From NCBI GenBank assembly GCA_016290215.1, contig JAEETH010000027.1:1-41233 (forward strand): a stretch of 41,233 nt of DNA. Direction: 5' to 3'. Positions 1-8,609 of this stretch are shown here, piece by piece; the first letter of the stretch is position 1, and each line of letters begins with the position of its first letter. A program made the position numbers and the translations under genes. The stretch comes from Bacteroidales bacterium. Lineage in GTDB: Bacteria > Bacteroidota > Bacteroidia > Bacteroidales > F082. The notes beneath the pieces are model-generated. The model was not told where the DNA came from. It saw nothing but the letters and a program-made list of their open reading frames with translations, and made no database searches.

Positions 1-119
1 ACCTTGGTCTCGTACTTCGTCATAGGCAATTCCATTGGGGTTTGGTTTCCACTACAGGAAACCATTATGCCACAGGCCAATAGCAGCGCTGAGCATAGCA
101 AAAGACACGGTTTATTCAT
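1..119 (-). CDS. Lipoprotein, N-terminal fragment (runs off the window)
   Basis: Only the first 39 codons are present. They begin with a Lys-containing n-region and a hydrophobic stretch followed by Cys residues in lipobox-like settings (LLAC at residues 13-16 and MVSC at 19-22), so the product is probably an exported lipoprotein. An in-frame ATG two codons upstream (position 125) is an alternative start. A TATATTTG promoter element lies about 30 bases upstream on the same strand. The few mature residues visible would fit an RND-efflux periplasmic adaptor, which often has such a short lipoprotein leader, but that is a guess from very little sequence. Confidence 0.6.
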   Translation of the reverse strand, partial: MNKPCLLLCSALLLACGIMVSCSGNQTPMELPMTKYETK

Positions 120-150
120 AATCATAAAGGGTTATTTATTTTACAATTTG

Positions 151-179
151 CAAATATAGGAAAAAACTATATCGTCAAA
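151..179 (-). promoter_or_regulatory. Bacteroidota-type promoter for the leftmost lipoprotein gene
   Basis: On the minus strand, TTTG (176-179) is followed after 17 bases by TATATTTG (151-158). This fits the Bacteroidota primary sigma factor pattern TTTG-N17-21-TAnnTTTG, and it sits about 30 bases before the start codon. Confidence 0.55.
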
Positions 180-308
180 AACAAATAATACATCCTTAAT
201 GTTTAAGGTTGCGCCCCTTCGTCCTTGTTCGCTTTTCCAGTTCACTCTAACTCCTTCCGATAGTTTAAATATGTATGGAAAAATCACAAATAGACAGCCG
301 TTTTTTCC

Positions 309-316
309 TACCTTTG
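309..316 (+). promoter_or_regulatory. -7 element (TACCTTTG) for the fucosidase gene
   Basis: TACCTTTG matches the Bacteroidota -7 consensus TAnnTTTG and lies 20 bases before the ATG at 337. This supports that start over the TTG at 331. No convincing -33 TTG is visible. Confidence 0.5.
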
Positions 317-336
317 CACGATAAATCTGATTGACC

Positions 337-1755
337 ATGAAGAAGTGCTTTTTCTCCACGTTTTTATGCCTTGTTTGCATGATGGCTTTCGCCCAAAACG
401 ACGACCAACGCCCTGAAACCGACCCTATTATCACCAACCGTATCAGCCAATGGCAGGACCTGAAGTTTGGCTTCATGATACATTGGGGCATCTACGCCCA
501 ATGGGAAGTGGTGGAGTCGTGGTCCATCTGCAACGAACCCTGGATTAACCGTGATGGCGCCGATTATTATAAGTATAAAACTGATTACCAAAACCTTAAT
601 AAAACCTTCAATCCGCAACATTTCGATCCTTCAAAATGGGCCGAGGCCGCTAAAAACGCGGGCATGAAGTATGTTGTCTTCACCACGAAGCACCACGATG
701 GCTTCTGCATGTTCGACACGAAAGAGACCTCATACTCCACAATAGACCCAAGCTGCCCGTTCTCGAAAAATCCCAAAGCCGACATTACCGGCGAAGTGGT
801 GAAAGCCTTCCGCGAAAAAGGCCTCTGGACGGGTCTCTATTTCTCGAAACCCGACTGGCACTGCGACGACTACTGGGCGCACGAATGGGCCACCCCCGAC
901 CGCAACGTCAACTACGACCCAACCGTCATGCCTGAGCGTTTTGAAAAATACAAGCAATTCACTCACAGACAGATACACGAACTCACCCACAACTACGGCG
1001 ACATCGACATCCTTTGGCTCGACGGCGGTTGGGTGCGCCCCGAATGGAGCGTGAACGAAGAGACACGCCCCTGGCTCGGCTGCCAAGGTTACATTCAAGA
1101 CATTAATATGAAAGAAGTGGTCGACATCGCCCGCGAAAACAACCCCGACCTTATCATCGTCGACCGCTCAGTGGGCGGCAAATACGAGAACTACCAGACA
1201 CCCGAGCAGCAGGTGCCCGACTCGCTCCTGCCATATCCCTGGGAGACCTGCATGTCGATGGGTAACTCGTGGTCGTATGTTTCGACTGACACCTACAAAA
1301 GCACCAATAAACTTATCCATCTCTTGTGCGACATCGTTGCCAAAGGCGGCAACTTTCTCCTCAACGTCGGCCCCGACGCCAACGGCAACCTGCCCGACAC
1401 CGCGCTGCTCCGCATGAAGGAAATCGGCGAGTGGATGCAGGTGAACGGTGAAGCGATTTATGGCACACGCCCCATCTATCCCTTCACATACGGCAAATTC
1501 CGCTTCACCCAAAAAGGCGACAAAGTTTACGGCATTTTCCTCTTGGACGAACAAGAAAGCCCGGTGCCCGAAACGTATTGGTTTGATTATCCTGCTGACG
1601 AAATATCCGCAAACCTGAAAACGGGCAAAATCAAGGTTTTAGGAAGCACAAAAAAAGCCTCCCTTTGCAAAGAAGCTGACGGTCGTTACCGCATCGATTT
1701 CCCAAACACCTTCGAGATGCGTCATGCGGTGGTGTTTGAAATGAAACTAAAATAA
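337..1755 (+). CDS. Secreted alpha-L-fucosidase, glycoside hydrolase family 29
   Basis: Hydrolyses terminal alpha-L-fucose from glycans by the retaining GH29 mechanism, probably in the periplasm. The ATG at 337 gives 472 residues and a clean type I signal peptide ending AFA-Q around residue 19. Family landmarks are visible: FGFMIHWG near residue 46, the HHDGF motif at 119-123, and WLDGGW in which Asp229 aligns with the GH29 nucleophile. A late GGNFLLNVGP segment precedes a small C-terminal beta domain, and the length is normal for the family. The gene stands alone, with no sulfatase, SusC/SusD pair or other glycosidase beside it, so it is not in a classical polysaccharide utilisation locus. 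The AraC-type gene downstream is on the same strand but has its own promoter; a regulatory link is possible but not shown. Confidence 0.93.
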   Translation: MKKCFFSTFLCLVCMMAFAQNDDQRPETDPIITNRISQWQDLKFGFMIHWGIYAQWEVVESWSICNEPWINRDGADYYKYKTDYQNLNKTFNPQHFDPSKWAEAAKNAGMKYVVFTTKHHDGFCMFDTKETSYSTIDPSCPFSKNPKADITGEVVKAFREKGLWTGLYFSKPDWHCDDYWAHEWATPDRNVNYDPTVMPERFEKYKQFTHRQIHELTHNYGDIDILWLDGGWVRPEWSVNEETRPWLGCQGYIQDINMKEVVDIARENNPDLIIVDRSVGGKYENYQTPEQQVPDSLLPYPWETCMSMGNSWSYVSTDTYKSTNKLIHLLCDIVAKGGNFLLNVGPDANGNLPDTALLRMKEIGEWMQVNGEAIYGTRPIYPFTYGKFRFTQKGDKVYGIFLLDEQESPVPETYWFDYPADEISANLKTGKIKVLGSTKKASLCKEADGRYRIDFPNTFEMRHAVVFEMKLK

Positions 1756-1893
1756 CGGCACCATTAATCACTTGGGTTGTATTATGAATAAAATAAAAAG
1801 TAATACGATCAAAAGAATTTACGCCGACCATTAAAATAATTGTCGCCAAACAAACAGAGTAAGTCAGCTATAAATCGTGACAATGGTGCCGTT
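1754..1893. repeat. Perfect 12-bp inverted repeat bracketing 116 bp between fucosidase and AraC genes
   Basis: AACGGCACCATT (1754-1765) is matched by its exact reverse complement at 1882-1893. The left arm overlaps the fucosidase stop codon. The enclosed DNA is AT-rich and has no ORF. The rest of the intergenic stretch (1756-2048) holds only the AraC promoter. The repeat may be a long-range terminator stem or the ends of a small palindromic element; the loop is too long for an ordinary intrinsic terminator. Confidence 0.45.
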
Positions 1894-2019
1894 GTGCCAA
1901 TTTTAATCTCTTTTTTACGATTACAAAAGTAGAAACCTTTCAGCATTCATTAGGTAACGATTAGAACGAAATAATTGTCATTTGGTCGGAATTTTTTCGA
2001 TTTTTATTCCAATAACATG

Positions 2020-2027
2020 TATTTTTG
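2020..2027 (+). promoter_or_regulatory. -7 element (TATTTTTG) for the AraC-type regulator
   Basis: TATTTTTG fits TAnnTTTG and is only 21 bases from the ATG at 2049, implying a very short leader. Confidence 0.45.
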
Positions 2028-2048
2028 TAGGCAAAATGACCGAAACAA

Positions 2049-2903
2049 ATGAATAAGCAGCCACACGCTTTGGAAGAAATAAGAGACCAGATAAAAAAGC
2101 ATGGTCTAATGTTATTTGACAACATCAACCGAGTGCCTATTTACGAGAAAGCCTACGCATCGCCATTTTTCGTACTTTGGCTAACGCATCGGGGGCGTCT
2201 GACAAACCTTTTTGACAAACAACAAAAGGAATTCCTTCGACGCGACTTTGTCGTGATTCCTCCTGGTCACGTGATGGAGATACAAGAGACGAGCGACGAT
2301 TATTTGGTTTCATTGCTCGTCATCTCACCAAGTTATCTCCAAAGCCTGAAGCATCTCTATCCTTTTTATTTTGAGCATGTTGAATACCGATACAATTCCG
2401 TTTTCCATCTGAGTGATGAACAATACGAAGGCATGAAAGGGCATTTCATGATGCTCCAAGCCATCAGTCAATTGAGCCACCCTGAGCGTGACGAATTATT
2501 GATCAAGCAAATGGAGATAGGAACGCATTTGATGGAAATCTACCTACATGAAAACGGGTTAACGGCGCTAGAACTCACCCCGACCCAACAATTGGTTAAC
2601 CGCTTTAAAAACGCCTTCGTCAACCATTTCCAAGAAAGTCGCGAGGTGCAATATTATGCCCATCTTCTTTGTTTGTCGCCCAAATACTTTGGCAGCATCA
2701 TCAAGAAACAAACCGGCATTAGCGCCAATGAATGGATTACGGGTTATGTCATCGTTCAAGCCAAGTCGCTACTTCGCCACAGCAAGAGCCTCAACATCCA
2801 GCAAATCAGCCAACAGCTTGGCTTTTCCGACCCAGCTGCATTCACCCGCTATTTTAAGACAAATACAGGTTTGTCGCCCAAGGAATACCGGGCACAACAA
2901 TAA
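2049..2903 (+). CDS. AraC/XylS-family transcriptional regulator
   Basis: DNA-binding regulator of 284 residues. The C-terminal hundred residues (about 185-284) form the double helix-turn-helix of the AraC family. The second helix-turn-helix is clear, with QISQQLGFSDPAAFTRYFK followed by TGLSPKEYR. The N-terminal 170 residues resemble the cupin-like sensory half found in many Bacteroidota AraC proteins, and the ligand cannot be read from sequence. There is no membrane segment, so it is cytosolic and not a hybrid two-component protein. The stop codon lies ten bases from the convergent leuS stop, leaving no room for separate terminators. A target among neighbouring genes, such as the fucosidase, is possible but unproven. 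Confidence 0.9.
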   Translation: MNKQPHALEEIRDQIKKHGLMLFDNINRVPIYEKAYASPFFVLWLTHRGRLTNLFDKQQKEFLRRDFVVIPPGHVMEIQETSDDYLVSLLVISPSYLQSLKHLYPFYFEHVEYRYNSVFHLSDEQYEGMKGHFMMLQAISQLSHPERDELLIKQMEIGTHLMEIYLHENGLTALELTPTQQLVNRFKNAFVNHFQESREVQYYAHLLCLSPKYFGSIIKKQTGISANEWITGYVIVQAKSLLRHSKSLNIQQISQQLGFSDPAAFTRYFKTNTGLSPKEYRAQQ

Positions 2904-2913
2904 CAGGAAGTCT

Positions 2914-5900
2914 TTATCCCACCACGATATTCACGATCTTCTTCGGCACGTAAATGACCTTGCGTATCTGCTTGCCCTCAATCCATTTGGCGGCTTCGGG
3001 GGCAGCGAGTACGGCGGCCTGCACCTCGTCTTGGTTCATCGTGACGGGCAGCTCCATGCTGAAGCGCATCTTGCCGTTGAAACTCACAGGATAGTTGAAG
3101 CTGTTCTCCACAGTTTTGCTCTCGTCATAGACGGGGAATACAGCATTCACCACCGAGGTCTCATGACCCAGCAAGTGCCACAATTCTTCTGCAATGTGAG
3201 GGGCGTAAGGCGAAATCATAATAGCCAAAGGCTCAAGGATTTCGCGCTTGTTACACTTGAGGTCGGCCAGCTCGTTGACGCAGATCATGAAGGCCGAAAC
3301 GACCGTATTGAACGAAATGCTCTCGATGCCATCTTCTTCCTTCTTGATGAGCTTGTGCAGGCTCTTCAGCTCAGGAGCAGTAGCAGGCTCGTCGCTGATG
3401 CAGAACTCGTTGTTCTCGTTGTGGAACAGTCTCCAAAACTTGCGCACGAAGCGGAAGGTACCTTCGATGCCTTGCGTGTCCCAAGGTTTGGATTGCTCCA
3501 AGGGGCCGAGGAACATCTCATAGAGACGGAGTGTGTCGGCGCCGTATTTCTCCACAAGGTCGTCGGGGTTTTGCACATTGTATTTCGACTTCGACATCTT
3601 CTCGACTTCGTTGCCGCAAACGTAAACTTCGTTGCCGTCCTTATCCTTCTCCTTGATGAAGTGGGCATCCTTCAGGTCGTCGCGCCATTGGCGGCATGCT
3701 GGAATATCAAGAATGTCGTTGCGCACCATATTAATATCGACGTGAATCGGGTCGCTGAACAACTCGCGGTCGGGTATGTTTTTGGACACGAAGATAGGAC
3801 CACGATTGTACTCTTCGCCTTCAACGAAAGCCGGGACTTCCTTACCCGCAATCAAATCCTTGATTTTCTGCTCAACGATATGGGTTCCAGCCCTATAATC
3901 ATTCAAAACATCGATGTTGGGCACCAAAAGCAGCTTGTAGCCCTTTGATGCAGCATAATCCTCCCACGGTTCAGCCACCTTCTCAAGGTTGCCCATGCGG
4001 TTGATTTCGATGAGAATGCCTTTCTCGGGACAGAAGAAGTCGAACTGACGGCGACCATCCTTGTAGCCCTTGATAAACTCCACGCCCAAACGCTTGTCCT
4101 TGATGATGTTCCAAACGTCGTATTCGCAGAGCTTCTCCAAATTGACACGATAAGCGAAGCTGGAACGGCCTTGAATCATACCTTGGTTGATCATGCGTTG
4201 GAAAGGCTCATCCTTGCACGACAAACCGATGTCATAGAGGAACTTGCACCAGAAACGGCTGTAAATCAAATGGCCAGTGGCATGTTCGGCACCACCGATA
4301 TAGAGGTCGACGTTTTGCCAATAGTCGTTGGCCTCGCGGCTGAAGTATTCCTTGTCGTTGTGCGGGTCTTCGTAGCGGAAATAATAACCGCTCGAACCGG
4401 CAAAGCCCGGCATGGTGTTGGTCTCGATGGGATAGCCTTCCTCCGTAACCCAGTTCTTGGCGCGGGCCAAAGGCGGCTCACCCGTCTCAGTGGGCTTGTA
4501 TTCACTGATGGCAGGCAATTCAAGCGGCAGCTTCGACTCGTCCATAGCGTAAGGCATGCCATCCTTGTAGTAAATCGGGAAAGGCTCACCCCAATAACGT
4601 TGGCGGCTGAAGATGGCATCGCGCAGGCGGTAGTTGGTCTTGCCCGTACCGACGCCAAGTTTTTCAAGTTCTTCAATCATGCGTTCGATGGCTTTCTTCA
4701 CGGTCAGGCCGTTGAGGAAGCCAGAATTAACCAGCTCGCCGTCCTTGGCATCGAAGCTCTCTTCCCATGTGGCGGGGTCGGTAGGCTCGGTGCCGGGTTT
4801 CTTCACCACTTGAATGATGGGCAGGTTGAAATGGCGCGCGAAGGCGAAGTCGCGGCTGTCGTGGGCAGGAACGGCCATGATAGCACCCGTACCATAGCCC
4901 ATCAGTACGTAGTCGGCAATCCAAATGGGCAACTTTGCACCCGTGATGGGGTTGATGCCGTATGCACCCGTGAAAGCACCACTCACCTTGCGAACCTCGG
5001 CCATACGCTCACGCTCACTGCGGTTCTTGGTGCGAGTGATATATTCCTCTACCTCAGCGCGTTGCTCAGGTGTTGTGATTTGTGAAACCAACTCATGTTC
5101 GGGAGCCAACACCATAAAGGTCGTACCAAACAAGGTATCTGCACGAGTCGTAAACACCTCAAAGTCAATGTCTTTCCCTTCAACCTTGAAGATAACCGAA
5201 GCACCCATCGACTTGCCAATCCAATTGCGCTGCAAATCCTTCACCGACTCACTCCAGTCCACAGTCTCGAGACCTTGAAGCAGGCGGTCGGCATAAGCGG
5301 TGATGCGGAGTTGCCACTGCTTCATCGATTTGCGCTCTACGGGGAAGCCGCCACGCACCGAGAGGCCGTCGGCCACCTCGTCGTTGGCGAGCACCGTACC
5401 CAAACCCGGGCACCAGTTCACCATGGCCTCGGCTTGATAAGCAAGACGGTAGTTCATCAGCACTTCCTGTTGTTGCTTCTCGTTCATCGCCTTCCACTCG
5501 GCGGCGGTGAAGCTCAGCGGCTTGCTCTCGGCCACATTGAGACCTTCGGTACCTTTCTCCTCGAAACGGGCCATCAGCTTGCTGATGGGTTGGGCTTTTT
5601 GGCAACCATTGCAGTAGAACGAGTTGAACAACTGAAGGAACGTCCATTGCGTCCACTTGTAGTAGCTTGGCTCGCAAGTGCGCACTTCGCGGTCCCAGTC
5701 GTAGCAGAAGCCGATCTTATCCATCTGTTCGCGGTAGCGGTTAATGTTCTTCTCGGTCGTCACGGCGGGATGCGTGCCCGTTTGGATGGCATATTGCTCA
5801 GCGGGCAGGCCGTAAGCGTCGTAGCCCATCGGATGCAGCACGTTGAAGCCTTTCAGCCTTTTATATCTTGCATAAATATCCGAGGCGATGTAGCCTAACG

Positions 5901-6054
5901 GGTGACCCACATGCAGGCCCGCGCCCGAAGGATACGGGAACATATCTAGGACATAGAATTTAGGTTTATTGTGGTCAATATCAACCTTATAGATTTTGTT
6001 GTCGCGCCAGTACTGCTGCCACTTTTTCTCGATTTCGTTGAAGTTGTAATCCAT
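2914..6054 (-). CDS. leuS: Leucyl-tRNA synthetase with an internal endonuclease-like insertion
   Basis: Charges tRNA-Leu with leucine in the cytosol. The class I signatures are present: HVGH at 48-51, KMSKS at 819-823, and the CP1 editing domain around 230-430 with its TTR motif at 302-304 and a later [10 protein letters not shown]. At 1046 residues it is about 100 longer than I expect for Bacteroidales LeuRS. The surplus lies between residues about 637 and 767, after [10 protein letters not shown] and before DPIHVD, near where bacterial LeuRS carries its variable leucine-specific domain ahead of KMSKS. The frame is open throughout and all flanking core motifs are intact, so the enzyme should be functional. 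It is probably the only leuS, but that cannot be confirmed here. It is transcribed alone, with a TATTTTTG element upstream. Confidence 0.96.
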   Translation of the reverse strand: MDYNFNEIEKKWQQYWRDNKIYKVDIDHNKPKFYVLDMFPYPSGAGLHVGHPLGYIASDIYARYKRLKGFNVLHPMGYDAYGLPAEQYAIQTGTHPAVTTEKNINRYREQMDKIGFCYDWDREVRTCEPSYYKWTQWTFLQLFNSFYCNGCQKAQPISKLMARFEEKGTEGLNVAESKPLSFTAAEWKAMNEKQQQEVLMNYRLAYQAEAMVNWCPGLGTVLANDEVADGLSVRGGFPVERKSMKQWQLRITAYADRLLQGLETVDWSESVKDLQRNWIGKSMGASVIFKVEGKDIDFEVFTTRADTLFGTTFMVLAPEHELVSQITTPEQRAEVEEYITRTKNRSERERMAEVRKVSGAFTGAYGINPITGAKLPIWIADYVLMGYGTGAIMAVPAHDSRDFAFARHFNLPIIQVVKKPGTEPTDPATWEESFDAKDGELVNSGFLNGLTVKKAIERMIEELEKLGVGTGKTNYRLRDAIFSRQRYWGEPFPIYYKDGMPYAMDESKLPLELPAISEYKPTETGEPPLARAKNWVTEEGYPIETNTMPGFAGSSGYYFRYEDPHNDKEYFSREANDYWQNVDLYIGGAEHATGHLIYSRFWCKFLYDIGLSCKDEPFQRMINQGMIQGRSSFAYRVNLEKLCEYDVWNIIKDKRLGVEFIKGYKDGRRQFDFFCPEKGILIEINRMGNLEKVAEPWEDYAASKGYKLLLVPNIDVLNDYRAGTHIVEQKIKDLIAGKEVPAFVEGEEYNRGPIFVSKNIPDRELFSDPIHVDINMVRNDILDIPACRQWRDDLKDAHFIKEKDKDGNEVYVCGNEVEKMSKSKYNVQNPDDLVEKYGADTLRLYEMFLGPLEQSKPWDTQGIEGTFRFVRKFWRLFHNENNEFCISDEPATAPELKSLHKLIKKEEDGIESISFNTVVSAFMICVNELADLKCNKREILEPLAIMISPYAPHIAEELWHLLGHETSVVNAVFPVYDESKTVENSFNYPVSFNGKMRFSMELPVTMNQDEVQAAVLAAPEAAKWIEGKQIRKVIYVPKKIVNIVVG
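3754..4146 (-). other. DUF559/Vsr-like (PD-(D/E)xK) domain inserted in LeuRS
   Basis: Residues about 637-767 of LeuRS. The segment has the rhythm of a DUF559/Vsr-type nuclease fold: a helix with W648, then QFDFFCPE (670-677, candidate catalytic Asp672), a strand with LIEIN (681-685, candidate Glu683), a helix, GYKLLLVPN and a final helix. In DUF559 proteins the third active-site position is usually an acidic D after E-x; here it is Asn685, and the following His is not seen, so the site may be degenerate. I see no intein splice-junction residues, so the segment is presumably retained in the mature enzyme. Confidence 0.6.
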
Positions 6055-6092
6055 ATAATAGAGGTGTTTTTTGCTGTTTTTGAAAGAAACTG

Positions 6093-6100
6093 CAAAAATA
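6093..6100 (-). promoter_or_regulatory. -7 element (TATTTTTG) for leuS
   Basis: The minus strand reads TATTTTTG 38 bases before the leuS ATG, matching TAnnTTTG. No clear -33 partner is visible. Confidence 0.45.
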
Positions 6101-6181
6101 GTGAAATTTTGCTTTATGATTGAAGCCTATAATAAAAACTACAAATCAACCCACACTTTTTAAGTAAAAAAAACACATAAA

Positions 6182-6258
6182 ACGTTGATTATTTTATATT
6201 TATCCGACAGCAAACGACTACAAACGACTACAGTCGACTACAAACGTTTAATCAACGG
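6182..6258. repeat. Decamer direct repeats flanked by a 9-bp inverted repeat
   Basis: Three consecutive decamers, AAACGACTAC (6212), AAACGACTAC (6222) and AGTCGACTAC (6232), are followed by a partial fourth unit (AAACGTTTAA, 6242). CGTTGATTA (6183-6191) and its reverse complement TAATCAACG (6249-6257) flank the array. It lies just upstream of the ORF6N-gene promoter and could be an operator. Apart from this array and the leuS promoter, the 260-bp leuS-ORF6N gap shows nothing else. Confidence 0.5.
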
Positions 6259-6278
6259 ATAACTCTTGACAAGTGACT

Positions 6279-6286
6279 TAATTTTG
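6279..6286 (+). promoter_or_regulatory. -7 element (TAATTTTG) for the ORF6N gene
   Basis: TAATTTTG matches TAnnTTTG and lies 28 bases before the ATG at 6315. The decamer array lies immediately upstream. Confidence 0.45.
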
Positions 6287-6314
6287 CTGCGTAATAACTA
6301 AATGTAGTATCGTT

Positions 6315-6989
6315 ATGGAAACTCCAAAACCCACTAATGTCATCCCAAATGATGTGCAAACAGGAAACATCGACAACATCAAGAATGTAATTTATGAAAT
6401 TCGGGGGCAAAAGGTAATGTTGGATAGTGACCTTGCTGATATGTACGAGGTTGAAGTGGCGCAACTCAAACGTCAAGTACGCCGTAATATTGAACGTTTC
6501 CCAAAGGACTTCTTGTTTGAGCTGACGCCCGAAGAAGTCTTCTCTATAAGGTGCCAAAATGGCATCATAAAAACAGGACGAGGACAGCACAGCAAATATG
6601 CGCCCTTTGCTTTCACAGAAGAAGGTGTGGCTATGCTCTCAGGATTACTGCGCAGTAAAATTGCCATTCAAGTAAACATTAATATTATGAGGGCTTTTGT
6701 TGCTGTAAGACAAGCCGTCGCCGCTTTGCAGGTGTCTGAACTGCGATATGAACAGCTCTCACACAAGATGGATCAGTTGAACGCCTATATTGAGGAAATA
6801 CTTCACGACCAAAACGACATCAATGAGCAGCAAGAACAGACCAACCTGGAAATTGCCATACAAATTGAAGCCCTCAATGACGCCCTCGACCAATTAAGGG
6901 AAACAAAAGCCCAACCTCGCAAGCGGATTGGTTACAAACCTGAAGAAGAAAATCTCAATCAAATAAACTCATCTCTCCCGAAGGCTTAA
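6315..6989 (+). CDS. ORF6N-domain protein (phage-type KilA-N/ORF6N relative)
   Basis: A 224-residue cytosolic protein. Residues about 22-110 carry the ORF6N domain, recognisable from [18 protein letters not shown], the [16 protein letters not shown] stretch and [16 protein letters not shown] helical, Gln/Glu-rich coiled-coil-like segment follows (about 125-190), with a basic tail. ORF6N domains are typical of phage antirepressor-like DNA-binding proteins and occur as solitary chromosomal genes in many Bacteroidota, where their role is poorly known. No other phage gene is nearby. The last eleven codons overlap the 3' end of ruvB on the opposite strand, so the tail after RKRIGYK may be a read-through extension acquired when the gene landed here. 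Confidence 0.88.
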   Translation: METPKPTNVIPNDVQTGNIDNIKNVIYEIRGQKVMLDSDLADMYEVEVAQLKRQVRRNIERFPKDFLFELTPEEVFSIRCQNGIIKTGRGQHSKYAPFAFTEEGVAMLSGLLRSKIAIQVNINIMRAFVAVRQAVAALQVSELRYEQLSHKMDQLNAYIEEILHDQNDINEQQEQTNLEIAIQIEALNDALDQLRETKAQPRKRIGYKPEEENLNQINSSLPKA

Positions 6990-7986
6990 TTCTCGTCTTT
7001 CCCAAATGCTTGTAAGCCAAATCAGTACACTCGCGGCCACGGGGTGTGCGCATGATGAAACCTTCTTGGATAAGGAACGGCTCGCAGACCTCTTCGATTG
7101 TGCCAGGATCCTCGCCTACTGCCGTAGCAATAGTATTCACGCCCACAGGCCCACCCTTGAACTTGTCGATGATGGTCGAAAGGATTTTGTTGTCCATATC
7201 ATCAAGGCCGTGCTCATCCACGTTGAGGGCTTTAAGGCCGATTTTAGCAATGTCTAAGGTAATGGTGCCGTCGCCTTGAATTTGGGCAAAGTCACGGACG
7301 CGGCGCAACAACAAGTTGGCGATACGTGGTGTGCCACGGCTGCGACGCGCAATCTCGAAAGCCGCCGTGTCGTCGATGGGCACACGAAGGATGCTCGCCG
7401 AACGTTTCACAATCTTGGCCAAGGTATGCGCATCGTAATACTCCAAGCGCAAATTGATGCCGAAACGCGAGCGCAAGGGGGCCGTCAAGAGGCCGCTGCG
7501 AGTGGTGGCACCAATCAGTGTGAAGGGATTCAACGTGATTTGGATGCTGCGCGCACTTGGCCCAGTCTCCAACATGATGTCGATGCGAAAGTCCTCCATG
7601 GCGGAATAGAGATACTCCTCAACCACGGGACTCAAGCGGTGAATCTCGTCAATGAAAAGCACATCGTTAGGCTCCAAACTCGTAAGTAGGCCCGCAAGAT
7701 TGCCTGGCTTATCAAGCACAGGACCCGAGGTCATCTTCATGCCTACACCCAATTCGTGGGCGATGATATGCGACAAAGTGGTCTTGCCCAAACCCGGAGG
7801 GCCATGGAGCAAGGTATGGTCGAGGGCTTCGCCACGTTGGGCGGCGGCCTTCACGAAAACGCGCAGGTTATCAACCACTTGCTTCTGTCCCGCAAAGCTT
7901 TCAAACATATCGGGACGCAAGGCGTTTTCGAGGTCTTTTTCGGCCTTCGACAAGTGGGAAGCATTCGCGTCGAGGTTACTATTCAT
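6955..7986 (-). CDS. ruvB: Holliday junction branch migration DNA helicase RuvB
   Basis: ATPase motor of the RuvAB complex that drives branch migration of Holliday junctions during recombinational repair. The 343-residue length is normal. Visible motifs are Walker [10 protein letters not shown], Walker B FIDEIHRL, the sensor region GATTRSGLL with the arginine-finger-like RSRFGI, and the C-terminal winged helix ending TPRGREC...AYKHLGK. It is a single gene divergent from the SPOR-like gene, with a TATTTTTG element just upstream. Its 3' end overlaps the convergent ORF6N gene by 35 bases. ruvA and ruvC are not in the window. Confidence 0.97.
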   Translation of the reverse strand: MNSNLDANASHLSKAEKDLENALRPDMFESFAGQKQVVDNLRVFVKAAAQRGEALDHTLLHGPPGLGKTTLSHIIAHELGVGMKMTSGPVLDKPGNLAGLLTSLEPNDVLFIDEIHRLSPVVEEYLYSAMEDFRIDIMLETGPSARSIQITLNPFTLIGATTRSGLLTAPLRSRFGINLRLEYYDAHTLAKIVKRSASILRVPIDDTAAFEIARRSRGTPRIANLLLRRVRDFAQIQGDGTITLDIAKIGLKALNVDEHGLDDMDNKILSTIIDKFKGGPVGVNTIATAVGEDPGTIEEVCEPFLIQEGFIMRTPRGRECTDLAYKHLGKTRIKPSGEMSLFD

Positions 7987-8002
7987 CGTTCAAAATTTTG
8001 CA

Positions 8003-8010
8003 CAAAAATA
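8003..8010 (-). promoter_or_regulatory. -7 element (TATTTTTG) for ruvB
   Basis: The minus strand reads TATTTTTG 17 bases before the ruvB ATG, matching TAnnTTTG. The implied leader is very short. Confidence 0.4.
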
Positions 8011-8026
8011 CAACTTTCATCCGAAA

Positions 8027-8056
8027 TTTGCATATCGTCAAAAAAATGTATCTTTG
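8027..8056 (+). promoter_or_regulatory. Full Bacteroidota promoter for the SPOR-like gene
   Basis: TTTG (8027-8030), then 18 bases, then TATCTTTG (8049-8056), followed 20 bases later by the ATG at 8077. This is close to the complete consensus and fixes the start of the gene. Confidence 0.65.
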
Positions 8057-8076
8057 CAGTCGAAAAGAAACATGTT

Positions 8077-8481
8077 ATGAAACGCATCATTTGCCTTTCC
8101 ATATTCGTTGTCTGGGCTGCCATCGCCTTTGGGCAAAGCTACGGTTCCGTGAACGTCGAGCAGGACAGCCGCATCGAAACCCTCATCTCGAAACAACGCA
8201 CGCTCTACAGCCTCGACAGCTCCTTCAACGGCTATCGCATCCATATTTTCATGGAAATCGGCAACGAGGCCTTGGACCATGCCAAGAAGGTGAAAAGCCA
8301 ATTCGAACGGTCTTTCCCTGACATTCCGATTTACCTTACCTACGTGGAACCCTATTTCCGCCTGCGTGCCGGCGACTTCCGCAACCGTGTGGAGGCTGAG
8401 AAATGCCTGCGCCGCATCAAACCCCGCTTCAAGGAAGCTTTTGTCACGGCGGATATGATTTACAGACCAAAGTTTGATTAA
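8077..8481 (+). CDS. Exported SPOR-like domain protein
   Basis: A small protein of 134 residues. The first 18 or so form a signal peptide ending AFG-Q. The mature part contains a short linker and then a SPOR-like fold from about residue 50: a YRIHIFMEIGN strand, a helix rich in Lys, a PIYLTYVEPYFRLRAGDF strand pair and an EAEKCLRRIK helix. SPOR domains bind denuded peptidoglycan glycans, often at the division site, so a periplasmic cell-wall role is likely. The ATG at 8077 is chosen because the signal peptide begins there and a near-perfect promoter lies just upstream; the long open frame to its left is antisense to ruvB. It is transcribed alone. Confidence 0.75.
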   Translation: MKRIICLSIFVVWAAIAFGQSYGSVNVEQDSRIETLISKQRTLYSLDSSFNGYRIHIFMEIGNEALDHAKKVKSQFERSFPDIPIYLTYVEPYFRLRAGDFRNRVEAEKCLRRIKPRFKEAFVTADMIYRPKFD

Positions 8482-8486
8482 TTAAT

Positions 8487-8602
8487 GGAATCGCTTCGCG
8501 AGAAATCATCCAAAAATCAATTTCAAAAAATCTTACAAAATCAATCCTCTAATTTTGAACGATTTTATAAAGATTTTCTTTAGATTTCTTGCGAAGCAAT
8601 CC
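8487..8602. repeat. Imperfect 20-bp inverted repeat between convergent genes
   Basis: The arm at 8487-8507 (core TCGCTTCGCGAGAAATC) pairs with 8583-8602 (core GATTTCTTGCGAAGC), with a few mismatches and an AT-rich interior. The pair lies between the convergent SPOR-like and dehydrogenase genes. It looks like a palindromic intergenic element and may also end transcription from both sides. Confidence 0.45.
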
Positions 8603-8609
8603 TAAATGA

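Noticed and set aside
337-2903. Polysaccharide utilisation locus around the fucosidase
   Set aside because: No SusC/SusD pair, hybrid two-component regulator or further glycosidases are adjacent.
2656-3948. Long plus-strand open frame of 430 codons opposite the leuS 3' half, and similar ones at 4171-5085 and 5095-5898
   Set aside because: These are antisense shadows of leuS. The leuS frame has all family motifs, whereas these have none and no promoter.
3754-4146. Intein or group I/II intron in leuS
   Set aside because: I see no Cys/Ser at the N-junction, no HN at the C-junction, no stop codon and no intron structure. The segment reads through as protein.
7756-8076. Upstream extension of the SPOR-like ORF into ruvB
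   Set aside because: This part is antisense to ruvB; the signal peptide and promoter fix the start at 8077.
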